DNA of 64,000 nt from Promerops cafer (taxonomy: Eukaryota > Chordata > Aves > Passeriformes > Nectariniidae). The notes below the pieces were generated by a model that saw only the letters and a list, made by a program, of their open reading frames with translations, did no database searches and was not told the origin of the DNA. Numbering within the stretch: position 1 is the first letter of the stretch; each line of letters opens with the position of its first letter. The translations under genes were made by a program, and so were the position numbers. Below, piece after piece: positions 52,301-64,000 of the stretch. The stretch is taken from positions 616,658-680,657 of the forward strand of contig VZSE01013243.1 of the NCBI GenBank assembly GCA_013398275.1. Direction: 5' to 3'.

Positions 52301-53970
52301 GAGGAAAATGATTATGCTTTTTTTATTGGCCTGAAGGGGTTGTAAATGAAAATGTTACAGTAGGATGTGAATCTTTTAATACAGATGAAGGGCTGAGAAC
52401 GAACAAATGCCAATTCCCTTCCTAACAAGCTACCCTCAGCCGTAGGGCATATACAGAATAAAACTTAGGTTTAAACATGTCATGAGAACCATGTTGGGTA
52501 TGTGTTACACATGGCTCTGTTATTTGTGAATCCATTACAATGAACAGTAATTAATAAATATATATGCTATATATGTTTGTATAAATAAAAAACCATCCTG
52601 ATTCATGAAGACTTTGAGTTATGTGTTTAAAGAAAGCCTCTATTTAAGTCCCATTGAATTTAGAGCTGTGCTTGAATCCTTTCTTGATCTGGGACCTTAG
52701 GCAGATCTTTTCCTTTTCTGGGCATCATGACATCTTGAAACTCACATTTTGCGAGGCAGAGTCAATATGATATGCTACAGAAAAGTATTTTCTCATGAAG
52801 ACTTTGTTATTGTTCCCATTTTCTTTCATCTCAAATAAAAATAACTCATGCTGAAAATGCAGTCTGTGTATACTGGCAATTAAAAACAAATCAGGAAATC
52901 TCTCTCCTATATTAAATCACACATGCCTAGTTATGATTTAACATGCTAGGGAATGAAACCAAATTCCACCCTGAAGTATCAAACACTGCTGTTGTAAACA
53001 CTGTGTTTCTCAATCAGAATAACTTTTTTTCCCCATGCTTATACCAGTAATGTATGCATCCCAAAATTCCTGTGGAGAATGAAATGATTGGGTTGCCTAC
53101 CAGTAAATACATGTGGTTCCTGTTTAAAGCAATGTTCCAGGTAAGTGAAAATGAGAAATCTTGGAGAGCAGCCAGATTTGCTTTTTCAAATGCAAGCAAG
53201 CTATCTTGCAATTGGCTATGCTTCTTCAGTGAAAAGGCAGCAAGAGGAGACATTAAAAATAGAGAGAAAGCAAGAGAGAGAATGAGTGTGTGGGAACCTA
53301 ACACAGCACACTAGGTACAAGTTCTACCCTGTAGAACTTGCAGGAAATGAACCTTGGTTTATCAACGTATTTAGTAAACAAAATATAACTGATGTCACAG
53401 TACCTCAAAGTGGAGGAGATGTGCCAAAGATTCTGATGTAGGACATTCAGCCAAGCTTCTTGATTAGTCTCATCAAAACAAGTTAATTCTCTTGTTTTTC
53501 ACAGATCTATTTCAACTGCTGTCTCTCTCTCTAAGCAGTGAGACAGTATACTGAGTTTATGTAAAATATTTTCTATGAATAATCACAGAGTCACGGGGCT
53601 GAGATCCAAAGCATATGTAGGCAGTTACTGAAATTTTTTATGGAGAATTAATATTGAAAAGTATGATGATTATTATTTTTAATATTGACTTCTGAGGGAA
53701 TATTGAAACAGGCCTAAATGTAGATAGTAAGTTCATATGGCTGCAGTACAATATGGCAGTAGAAAAACAACGTGGTAATTTGATGCTGCACACAGAGAAG
53801 CTGTATCAGAGGGGAAAGAGTGACCTGCAGGAAAGCACCAATGTAAACACTACCTGGAACTCTCTTTTTAGATTGCTGGCCAGGATGCATTGCTGGGTAA
53901 GTGACACCCAAAGAGCACCAAAATACCAGGGAAATGTTCCAGGTAAGACAACAGTCTTGAAAACGTGTGT

Positions 53971-53998
53971 TTTTTTGTTTTTTTTTTTTTTTTTTTTT
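53971..53998. repeat. Poly-T tract (T7-G-T20)
   Basis: A nearly pure T run of 28 bases follows TGTG. It could be the antisense of a poly-A tail, but I recognise no retrotransposed sequence beside it. Confidence 0.9.
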
Positions 53999-56900
53999 GA
54001 GAATGACTGATGAGAAATGTATTTTAAGTATAGAGATTTAAATGCCAAAGAAATTCAAGGACAACAATTAGAGAACTTTTGGAACTTCTTGTTATCAGGG
54101 GCACTTCATGTGCTTGTTGACCTTGCATACATTTTTCTCAGCCTCTCTCATTTAGATTAGCTGCTAGATATGATCTGATTGCAGTGAACTATCTCAGGAC
54201 ACTTGTCATCTCTGCCACTTGCAATTAGCCTCGTCAAAATGTTAGAACTATAGGCTGTTGGGGATATGGCTGCAGGCAGAGGGGAGTCAGCAGGCACCGT
54301 TGGAGCCTGTCTCAGTCAGGAAGGCTGGCAAGGCAGCTTGCAAGCCGGTGCACCAGAGGAGACCCTTGTTCTTTGGGTGTCTCATTCAAGACAGACAGGG
54401 CCAACTTGCTGCTCAGGCAGAGTAGTGAGTAGCCAGCAGTAGCAGAGCCAACAGCTTTGCCTATGCCAAAGGGCACAGGGACTGTTTGTAAGGGGAGAGC
54501 TTGCTGCAGGAACAGCAAGTTCCTGCCTCCTTCCCCTTCTCCTCTTCCTCCCCCTCCTCTGTTCCGTGGCTGAGAAAGGAGTGAGAGTTTGCCAAAACAT
54601 AAGCATTACTAAATTCCTGTTTTACAGACACCTCAAAAAAGGTCCACTGCTCCATGCCAATTTGACCCTCATACCCCAGGATCTCTCCAAATTCTTCCAG
54701 ACCCACCATGTGGCCCAGTGCCCATTAGCTGCCTTTTAAGTCATTTCACTCCACTGGTGTGCTGAGCCACCTTAGCCTTTTCCCACCACCAGCTTCCGTA
54801 CAGTACATTCCCTGAGCTGAGTCACTTCTCCCTGTACAGTAAGTAATTTTGAGGGATTTAGTTTTACACCCAAAAGACAGACGATTAGTCACACGTGGCT
54901 GAGTTTTTACTGGCTCAAAGGGACATCCTAGCTTGGGATAGACAAGTTGATATAGTAAATTTCACAGGATGAATGTGAGCCCCAGACTAAATCTGCATCA
55001 GCCAGCAGAACATCTCAGGGTGTGCAAGTCTATAGACCAAAGCAATTGGGAGTCCCTCATGTACATGCCTCATGCATTTTGGGAGTTTGTACTCAGCTAG
55101 ATTTCTTCTCATACAGTCAGAGTTTAAGTACAAAGTAGCATTTGAAGTGTCATGGGTCTGGTTTATGCCTCCATCTTCTGATTTCGATCTGTCTGGGAGA
55201 AAACCTTTTGCATTCTGGGGCAGCTCCACATTGTAACCCAAACCACAGAAAGTGGGGAAGATTTGAATTAAAACTCTGCTGTAGATGCACTCTCAAATGA
55301 TTTCCAAATATTCTTAAGAGCCACTTGTAGGAGATTTGGTTCTCAAAAGTCTTTGCAAAGAACAAATTAATTGTATCCATCAGTTTGCTCTTATCTATCA
55401 TTGTGTTAATTCTTTCTAAGAATTTTAATGGGATAGACGTGTTTACTATTACGGAAGCTGAATTATTTAGTTGTTATCATTTGATATTAATCTGTGGTGC
55501 TTTTCAACTCTCTATTCAATTATGTTCTCATCTGTTTTTCTTTGCACTGATATAAGACTATAAACAGAGTCCACAAACATACTTAGAATATTGACTGTGT
55601 AAAGCATCTCTTTTCAATCTATCAAGTGAAAGGAGGTTGTTTTATGAGAGGAATTTTGAAAGATCTTTGCCAGATTTTCTGCCTCTCAAATGGTTATACC
55701 AGTCATAACAGTGAGCATGTTGCTGAATAGATGGTGAGTAAAATCTTCCCATTCAATGAGACTAGAAGATCAGATACTAGATCAGACATCATGTCTGGGA
55801 GATTATCTCAGAGGCCTTTCTTGGTCTAAGTGTAATTGTCATGGCTCAGTGGGACAACAGGGAGCATAAACAGAGGAAAACAGAAGATTTCCTGTGAATA
55901 TGTAAGAGGTAGTGGTGGGCATTGATAGGAGTCAATAGAATGAGCCAGGGTCTGCTGCTGAGAAATGTGATGTTTGCATGTCTCTTGTATGGGCTGAAAC
56001 TAAGGAGGGAGAAGGGTCCTAGGAGCTGTACTGTGAGAAAAGAAAGGCTAAAAGTCTGAAGAAAGGACTTCTCTTGAATCTTAGGCTCACACATTCTGAT
56101 CAGCTTTGCAGCTTGTTATTTTTCACCCTTTCTTTGACTCCTAGCTATCATGTTCAGGTAAACAATGCTGCTTCTCAGAAAGTTGAGGGTTCCCAGGATA
56201 TCCCTTTTCAGCAGCCAGAAGCTGGCAGTGCAGAGCCCTTCTGTGTGTGCACGGAGACTGCAGGTCTGTGAACTCTTGCTGAGGCAGTGACTGGCCTGTC
56301 TGCCCTGCTGCACTGGGGTACCCTGACTGTAGGATGGCTCAAATGCAGCTGGAAAAAAGAAAAATTTCAATATAAAGGAAGTTATAATTGTGAACATGAG
56401 AATAATTAGCAGGAAAAAAATCTCATCCTTTCCATGTAGCGATGCCATGCAATACAACAAAGGAACACTGGCACTAAGTTAAATCTGAACTACTGAGCTC
56501 TAAGTAGATGTACAGGAAAATATAGCACACAATAGGCCAGAGAAAGAAACATAGTTAATTCAACAGCACCATCTTTCACATGCATTTGTCATGGGGAGAG
56601 CTAATGAATTTTGATTTTTTTTAGGTCTTATGCAACCAAATTTTCAAAGAAATCAGGATCATTCATACTTTCTCTCTGTCAACAGAAATGTTCATCTGAT
56701 AGGGTACAATCTCTATTTGTCATCTGCAATGGATGATGGAATCCTTTTGAGTCATGTTTTAAAAAATATTAATGAAAGCAAGAAGACAACCGGAAAAATT
56801 GCAAAAAGAAAGTGCCAAAACAAATGAAATAACTTTCTTTAGAAAAATTCTGAAGCAAGGCTTCAAGTGCAATTTAGGACATCACATAGAGGAAATAAGA

Positions 56901-59900
56901 TACAGGACAGAAGATAAGCTTTCTTCTGGAACTTGAAATTAAATTGTGAATCAGCAAGGTACAGAAATATAATGCAAATATTTCAGACAGGAGGTGCTGT
57001 AACTAAGTCCCTGTGAATATTATATAGCTAATTACTTTTGTGTTTTCAGTATCAACCTAATTTTAGGTCTTTTTTAATAGATTCACAAATAACCTCCTGG
57101 TAACAGTGTTAGTGGTTTAAACCATCTTCTGTTATTAAAGTTGGGAATCAATTGCTGCTTACCAAGCAAGTTTTGGTTTCTGAAAGACATACCTTACTTA
57201 TTTATAAAATTCTGTCTTAATTAGGATTTAACGTGATAATTTTTTTCTCAGACAAAAATATCAGACAAGGAAAGGGAAAATATAGATGCTTTTTTCCTTT
57301 TCTTTCTGAAAGATAAGCCTTTGATTTTTGTGAAAGGTACTGGTGTGTGAGGATGCAGAATATCTCAGGTCAGAGAAGAGGCTGGAACTAAGATAAAGTT
57401 GGGGATTGATTAAAGGGCATTGAAAAAATGTAACCACTTCCATGACACAGAGTTCGAATGACTTTTTGTTACTGGTTGTTTGAAACAAGTAATATACACA
57501 AACTAAGAGAGAGATAGAGAGTGCAGACACAATAAAGTTTGACAAAAACAAAGCAAGCTCTCACTGAATTAGTTTATTAATTTCTCAGCCTATGAAAAAT
57601 AGATCAGGCTTCATTCCAAAATACTCTATTGTCATTCTGAGAAAAACAACTCCAAACAACCTTGGAATGTCTAAAACAGTTTGAAATGAATCAGTTAGCT
57701 TTCACATTTTGGAACAGTTCACAAAAATGTTGACAAGAACTATATTCTTCTAACAAGTTTCAGATTTGACGGATTTGGGTCTTTACACTGGGTTTCGGGG
57801 CTTTAGATTGGAGCCTGTTTCTGTTTTTGCAGCTATCCAAATTGGCTGTTGCCACTGTCCCTGCAGCTCTCGCATTTTACAGGAAGAAGGGTGCAAAATG
57901 CAAAACTCGATTGAGGAAAAATCAGACAAGGTCACTTCTGTAGGTTGCAGAGGAGGCATCCATGTCCTGATAGCCTAAGCATCAGTCTGTTGTAATAATT
58001 CGTGCATTATCAATGCTGAATAAAAAATAGTCAAACAAAGATCCATGCTGTTGTGAAAGTTCAAGTAGAGCTTTCAATAACTTGGTTTTTAGCCTGCACC
58101 CAGCTGAGGACCTGATGGCGTGGGGTGCAGCAGCTCAGGGTGTGCATGTGCACTGTTCTGGGATGCTTTTTCACCAGGGGCAGGTGGTGCATTGTGGTTT
58201 GTAGGGTGCAGCATGGCTCCTCATGAAGTGGCAGCATCCACATCTCCTTCTGGAGGTGTCTGCAAGTATCTGGGCTCCCAGGAGAGGAGAGCTTGTGATC
58301 CACACTCCACTGTATGTATGTGTGCATGAATGAGTACTTAGTTGTGTGTGAGGGGTAATAGTCCTTCTTGGAATTACTTACAGAAGGTGATTTAGAAACC
58401 TATGGGTATTTATGAGCATTTCATGGTATATAATATTATGATTTATTTGTTTTGTTATTGATATTGTTCATGATTACCAGTTAATGATGTCATTAACAAA
58501 ACAATTCGATTCTAGTTTGGTTAAGCTATGTGCAATGAACAGGTTTTTCCTCGGACAGGAGAAGAGAGGAGAAATCTCTTCTATTTCAGGAACAGGAGAG
58601 AATGCAGGTTGCCAAAGAAGAGTGGATAAGCAGCCCTACATTAGCAATTCAAATGGAGTGGCAGAAGTGGATTCATGGGCTACACAGAAGAAAAAATTGA
58701 ACCAATATAGATCATGTTTATGGTAGGAAGATTAAGTAGAAGAGTGAGACCTGGAGAATTTTTGGACAAGCCCTGCAGAAGCACTTTCTCACACATGTTG
58801 GTGGGGGTCTCAGTAGCAGAAGTAAAGGTAGAAACAGAAACTTTCCCAGACCAGGGGAACAGTCAGTATGAGCTGCATTTGAAGGCCCTGGGAGGATACA
58901 TCATGAAGAGCCTGACAGTTGTTCATGTAACAACTGACATGTCCAGCTGAGGTAATGAAGAGATAGAAAGAGCTAAGTCTGGGGCTTAGTAGGGGAAAGG
59001 ACTAAGGACAAATGCCCGGTAAGTTGTAAAAAAGAGCATAGACAGAAAGACTCATTTCAGAAGTGGAGGTGAATCTACTGCTGTTTTCCATGGCTTTGCA
59101 GAGAGCAAATACTCCAGGTGTAGACCTAAGCAGTAAGAGCTCGGTTGCTCTAAAAAGAAGGAGCATGACTGCTCCATATCCTGTGACTATATCTGTACCG
59201 CTGCTGCAGCACTTGTCTTGTCTGTGAATGCAAATCTCTGGCAACAAAACTAGAAGCTGAACCTTGAAAGAATTACAAGACCTTGTTAATTTTCAGGAAA
59301 ATAGGGAATATGTGGCATCACTAAGATTATACCAATAAAAAAACCCTGCCACTTTTTACAGCCATACAATTTATGGGATTCTATATTTATGTGGCACTAT
59401 TGTTTATTATGCTTACATTGTACCTACTTCCTCTTCAAAATCGCTCACTTTTAATGATCTCCACAGATTTTTGGCTGCATGAAATGTTACATTCTTGAAT
59501 ATTTCTTCACTTCATCCAACTTTACTAAGGCAGGTAAAATATTTTTCAAGTTGTTTGTTTGCAATCAGAGACTAATGATGACATTTCTGACCAAAAATAA
59601 ATCGGAAAATATTAGTTTTTCAGAATAAGAATAATAGAAAATATTTTAAATATGCTGATTTGGAAGTGTGGGATGGCTTACTGAGACTCTCAGTGCTCTT
59701 TCTTATTGTGATAGTATAAATATAATTAATAATTCTCAATCATTTTCAAATCTTTCAATAACAATCAAAGCCCCTTTCCTTGCATTTTAACTTTGATAAA
59801 GTTTAGCAGTATGAAAACGTAAGTGTGAATATTGAAATTATTTTTATATGTTTTTTATATATATAGCTTTAAGTCACAAGGAAATTTATGTAGAAAACTT

Positions 59901-62900
59901 TTGAAGGAAAATATAATATTGTGATATTTTTACATAAGGTGTAATTGTGAAAGTTATGATTAGGTAGGTAAAATAACAACCGTTATTAAATGAGTGGGCT
60001 CTTGCTTCACATGTACTTAAAAATCTAATATCAAACTGACAGTAACTAAAGTATTGTTGGAAGAAGTTGTTTCAGCATGACTTTTGGCAACTTTTGTTCC
60101 TTGTCTGATACTTTCTTGAGTTGAACACTTTTTTCCTTTACTGGTTTTATGAAAAGTTTGTTAACTTTCGTAGCTCTTCCTTTCCTATCATAAATTAAAA
60201 GGCTTAGGGAGGAGTTGCTCCCTCGAGTTACTTCTAAGTTCCAAAAGTTTTGGCACAACCAACTTTTAATGTTCACTAACTTTCTGAAGAATACGAGCTT
60301 TCTGAGAGACCTGCAACAGCTTCTTCCTGTAACTTTGGGATTGCATTCACTGTTCCAAAGAGGAGTGACCTTTCAATTTGGCACAGAGACAGTGTGGTCT
60401 GATCAGTGTTGTCAAGTCCTTGCTGCTCATGTTATTGGAATGAGGAGGTAGCCAAGAAAAGTTGTTATGGTAAAGGATTATTTTGGTTTTAAAAAAAATA
60501 GGGAGGAGGGCAGCACAGACCTACCACCAAGAATGACTCTGTGGTGATGTTGTATTATGAATCAAAATAATGTAAATACTGTGTTGGTAAAATGACAGTT
60601 CTGAAGGCAGTGCTGATGTAGGGCTGAAAACAGATTAAGGTGAAAAGAGGTGAAAGAAATTGCTTTGGGATTTAATAAAGACAGGATGGAAGATTTAATT
60701 TTTAGATCAGACCTATAATTAATTTTCAGTTGGTAGTGACTAAGCTGTATCATATTAATGGTAGTAGTTTAAAAGGGAGACCAAACTTTAGGGAAAAACC
60801 TAATGAAACTGTGACTAATTATTACATAGATTTTCTATGGCAATTTCAAGGCTTCATTCTGCATTATTTAAATTATTTTTCAGGTAAACCAGATTGGCTT
60901 CATCCTAACATTGACGTTTCTCACATGGTTAATGAAGCCATTGTCTTTGGGGTGGCTGGTCCCCTCCCCTCCACTCAAATTCAAGTAACAATGGTCAGAT
61001 ATGCAAACCATCCCCTTTAATTCAGTGATGCTTGTGAACTTTACTGGATTGGAGAGTGCTCCTTATTTTGAAAACCTTTCCTCATGGGGTGGGAAACCAA
61101 GTTTGACAGAGTGAGTGCTTGCTTGGAGATCTGTGCAAACCAGCATTCATCCAATTTGCTGTCAGCAGCTTATAGTCATGCACATCCTTATCAGATGCTG
61201 TGCTTCCAGACAAGAGAATACATTGATGCTTTGCTATTTCTTTTCTTTCTTTTTCTTTTTTTTTACTAAACTGTGCCAGCCCTCAACAGAGAGAGTGAGG
61301 AAGTGGGAGGAAGAGGTTTTTACCTTGGCTGGCACAGGGCAGGTAGTCCAGTGGGAATCACTGTCCAGGTAACACAACAGGGGATGGATCTTGTGAGATA
61401 TTATGTCACATAATGGAGTGTGGGAATGAGAAAGGAAGCACCCATGCCAGTGGAGGTTAGGCACTGGGGTACACAGAACTTATGAAGACAGGCCCAGCTC
61501 TAGAATGAGCCAGAACTTGTGATGGATCTTTCACCTTTAGCTGCAGGAGACAGGGGAATTTGAGCAAGACTTTTGGCAGTGAACACAAGGGAAGTACTTT
61601 AACTGCCAAGAGTATAGTGTTTATTGGGATCGCTGCTGTAGGGGAACTTGGACCACTATCTACACAGCTGAACAAGACATAAATAAATTACCCATAATAC
61701 CCTGCTCTTTACACAATGCTCTCCACCCATAGATTTCAAAGTTCTTTCCAAAGAAGCCTGACATTATTATTCATACTTTTCTGAAGGGGAAGCTGTGGTA
61801 GAAGACAAGGGAATGATGTCTTCATCATTACCCAGCAAAGCAGTGATACACCTGGGACAAGGACACAGTTCTCCCAAATGCCAGTGTGCAACTATGCACA
61901 TGAGAAACCTGCCTTTCCATATATGCTGGTGTCCTGCTCTCTAGAAAGGATTTTCCTAGTACTAAGGATGTGTTTCTTAATATTTCAAGGTAAACAGTAA
62001 AAAAATCTTGCTAATCTAATAACTAGCATAGGCAGATTTCATGCTTGAGCATAGAATTAAACTAACCATCTTCACAGTTCTTAAGAACTTGACCAAAAAG
62101 TAGAATCCATTTTGCCTTTTCATTCTGTGTATCCATGTGACTCTCTAACAACATCTGTAAGGAGATCACTGATAGCCTGTGATCTGTCCTTTCACCTTTG
62201 CAGATAATATACTGTTTTGGTTTTTTGCCTAAATTGTTTGATGGGTGATACAGGACTGTTGTCTTCAGTAAATTATTGATGGTGATGTTTCAGGCTCAAA
62301 AGCTCAAACCCATCCTCTTTCAACGGAACAGCAAAATTTGTGGCTAACAGGTTTCAGCCTTTGTTTTTCCACTGGGCTAAAACCACACCCACAAAAGCCA
62401 CTCCTTCTGAATATGAAGTGATTCAAAATGCCTCTGGCTGTATCTCCAGGCCATAGAGAATAGTGTAAGTATAGGGCCATGCACCAAGGCAACCAGAGAT
62501 GAAAAAAGCTATGGAAAATCTGCAATGAAACATTCCTGGAGTCATCCTTCTAGCAGAAATTATGTGCAACAAAAGGACAATTGATGTTAATAATTCATTC
62601 AGCTCTAGAAAGCACTTACTATGTTTTCCTTTATTGAAATGATAGCTAAATGATGTCTGTCCAAGATTTTGTGTGCCCAGTGGGGAAGATGTAGCCTTGA
62701 TCTGCCTAGAACCTCTAGTAAACCCATGACTGCCTTAACACATCATTAACAGAACAGTTTAATACATACAGTATTAAAATGATCAGATCCTTTGAAAGTC
62801 AGCCAAACAACACAGAAACTCATTTCCAGAACTGACTTCTACCTCTTTATAGTTGCCTTCCTTGTTCTCTCAAAAAACTATGTGGGGAGAGAAAGTCCTG

Positions 62901-64000
62901 AATTCTTACCTTTTTGCCTGAAAACAGGAGCAAATTTCCAAGCTACTCTGCATGTTTTAATTTTAAGCTGATATAGTATTTTCTTTTTTTCTCTAGCCTA
63001 GGTATTGTTTCAGCATATTTATGCACTTTGTCACACGTGCAGTCCAAGGTGAGGAGAAAAATCTTCTTGTACCCTTGGGCTGTGCCTCAACTCTTCTGTT
63101 TGGAGCTTTTGATGGGTTTAGCACTGACCAGTTGAAAACAGTACAGGGCTAAAAACTGGGGGAGGCCAGAAGGAAATGTTCCCCAAGAGCCCTCAGAAAC
63201 ATGAGCAGGCAGGGAACAGTCTACATTCCTGGGGCAAGGAAAAGGCACAGGTGCTGTCAGTGATGAGTTTGGGGGCAGCCCTACCATTAGGTGTGCCAGT
63301 GGGGTGGATGGATTATTGCTGCTCCAAGAGCGCTGATGGCCAGTGCTGGGCTAGGGCTGGTGCTTCTGGAGTCTTCTCTTCTTCAGCATCCCTGACTCCT
63401 TCAGTCTCTTACACAGTGTCTGTCAGCAGCTGTGCCTACATGCGCAAAGCCAGGCAAGGATGGGGCTGAAAGCAGCTGGTGGCAGCAGCTTGAATGGGAA
63501 TAAATCATATCTGTATGAGAAGCCTATGAGTCGCTGTCAGACCACTGGTTCTGTTTTCCTTGTCTGTCTTCATTTTTAAAAATGGTAGGTGAAGACCTGA
63601 ACTGAAAGGCTATTAAGAATGGAGTTCTTTAATGCTTTTTGGCCACACATTGAGAGAGAGAGAAAAAACTGTTTACTGAGGAATTTCATCTGAAACCCGG
63701 AAAACTTCTTGCCAAAACACAAATAAAATGAGCACTCTATGTCACAGTCTTTAGGAAACATTGCATTTCATTTTATTTTAGAAGCAACTGGTTATTGCTT
63801 GTTGGTGACAAGGCAGAGGATGGCAGTAGAGGAGTCACCCTTCCACAAAGCCATTTACTTAGCTCTGATCTAAAGTCAATCTTTAAAAATAAATGAAAAG
63901 GGGATGCAGTCGGTATGAAGTCAGAGATGACCTAGCACACAGTTTAAAGATGGTTAAAAGAGGAGAATTCAGTGTGTGTGGGATGCTGGAGAGCTGCCCT

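Larger units (their letters stand above)
48216..64000. other. Non-coding distal flank
   Basis: About 15.8 kb of mostly A+T-rich DNA without a recognisable exon, RNA gene or transposon. It includes T/G-rich simple sequence at 48.74-48.83 and 49.31-49.38 kb, and a poly-T run at 53.97-54.00 kb. One 187-codon open frame lies on the minus strand at 50044-50607; it starts MVTSVPDTDKCKLCGERR, resembles nothing I know, and is treated as a weak candidate only. Other frames are under about 115 codons. Confidence 0.7.

Noticed and set aside
53580..53610. AATCACAGAGTCACGG, resembling the start of a CR1 antisense tail
   Set aside because: Only about 16 bases match and the following sequence does not continue as CR1.
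1..64000. CRISPR arrays, prokaryotic operons, phage or intact viral genes
   Set aside because: There are no regularly spaced identical repeats, no ribosome-binding-site gene strings and no viral protein signatures. The DNA is vertebrate with introns and CR1 elements.

Overview
The window is vertebrate nuclear DNA, most likely from a bird. Three fragments of CR1, the main avian LINE family, are recognisable. Interspersed repeats are otherwise sparse, the non-coding DNA is A+T-rich, and there is one large GC-rich promoter island. There are no operons, bacterial genes, CRISPR arrays or recognisable viral genes. The species cannot be fixed from sequence alone.

The only protein-coding gene I can support is the 5' part of CRIM1 (cysteine-rich transmembrane BMP regulator 1, also called cysteine-rich motor neuron 1), on the minus strand. 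Coding exon 1 (16748-17099) carries the start codon, signal peptide and the IGFBP-like cysteine domain. Coding exon 2 (2723-2896) continues the ectodomain. Both have GT/AG splice sites and join in phase 1. Intron 1 is about 13.9 kb (2897-16747). Intron 2 runs off the left edge from 2722, so the von Willebrand type C repeats, transmembrane segment and tail lie outside the window.

Layout: 1-2722 intron 2; 2723-2896 exon 2; 2897-16747 intron 1, with a CR1 3' end near 3.8-4.0 kb; about 16.6-18.8 kb a CpG island with CCAAT and GC boxes, exon 1, and a 70-bp run of Ns; about 18.8-64 kb the 5' flank of CRIM1, with no exon I can recognise. The flank contains a damaged CR1 LINE (about 33.64-35.35 kb), a second CR1 tail (about 41.04-41.15 kb), several microsatellites including a 101-nt pure pyrimidine run near 29.1 kb, and an isolated GC/CpG-rich block at about 47.7-48.2 kb.

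The layout fits a developmental gene with a CpG-island promoter facing a gene-poor flank that may hold distal regulatory DNA. The items most worth checking are the isolated CpG block near 48 kb, the tetranucleotide repeat that forms the polypyrimidine tract of the exon 2 acceptor, and possible divergent transcription from the CRIM1 island. I found no convincing new protein system. Most long open frames here are by-products of GC-rich or low-complexity sequence.
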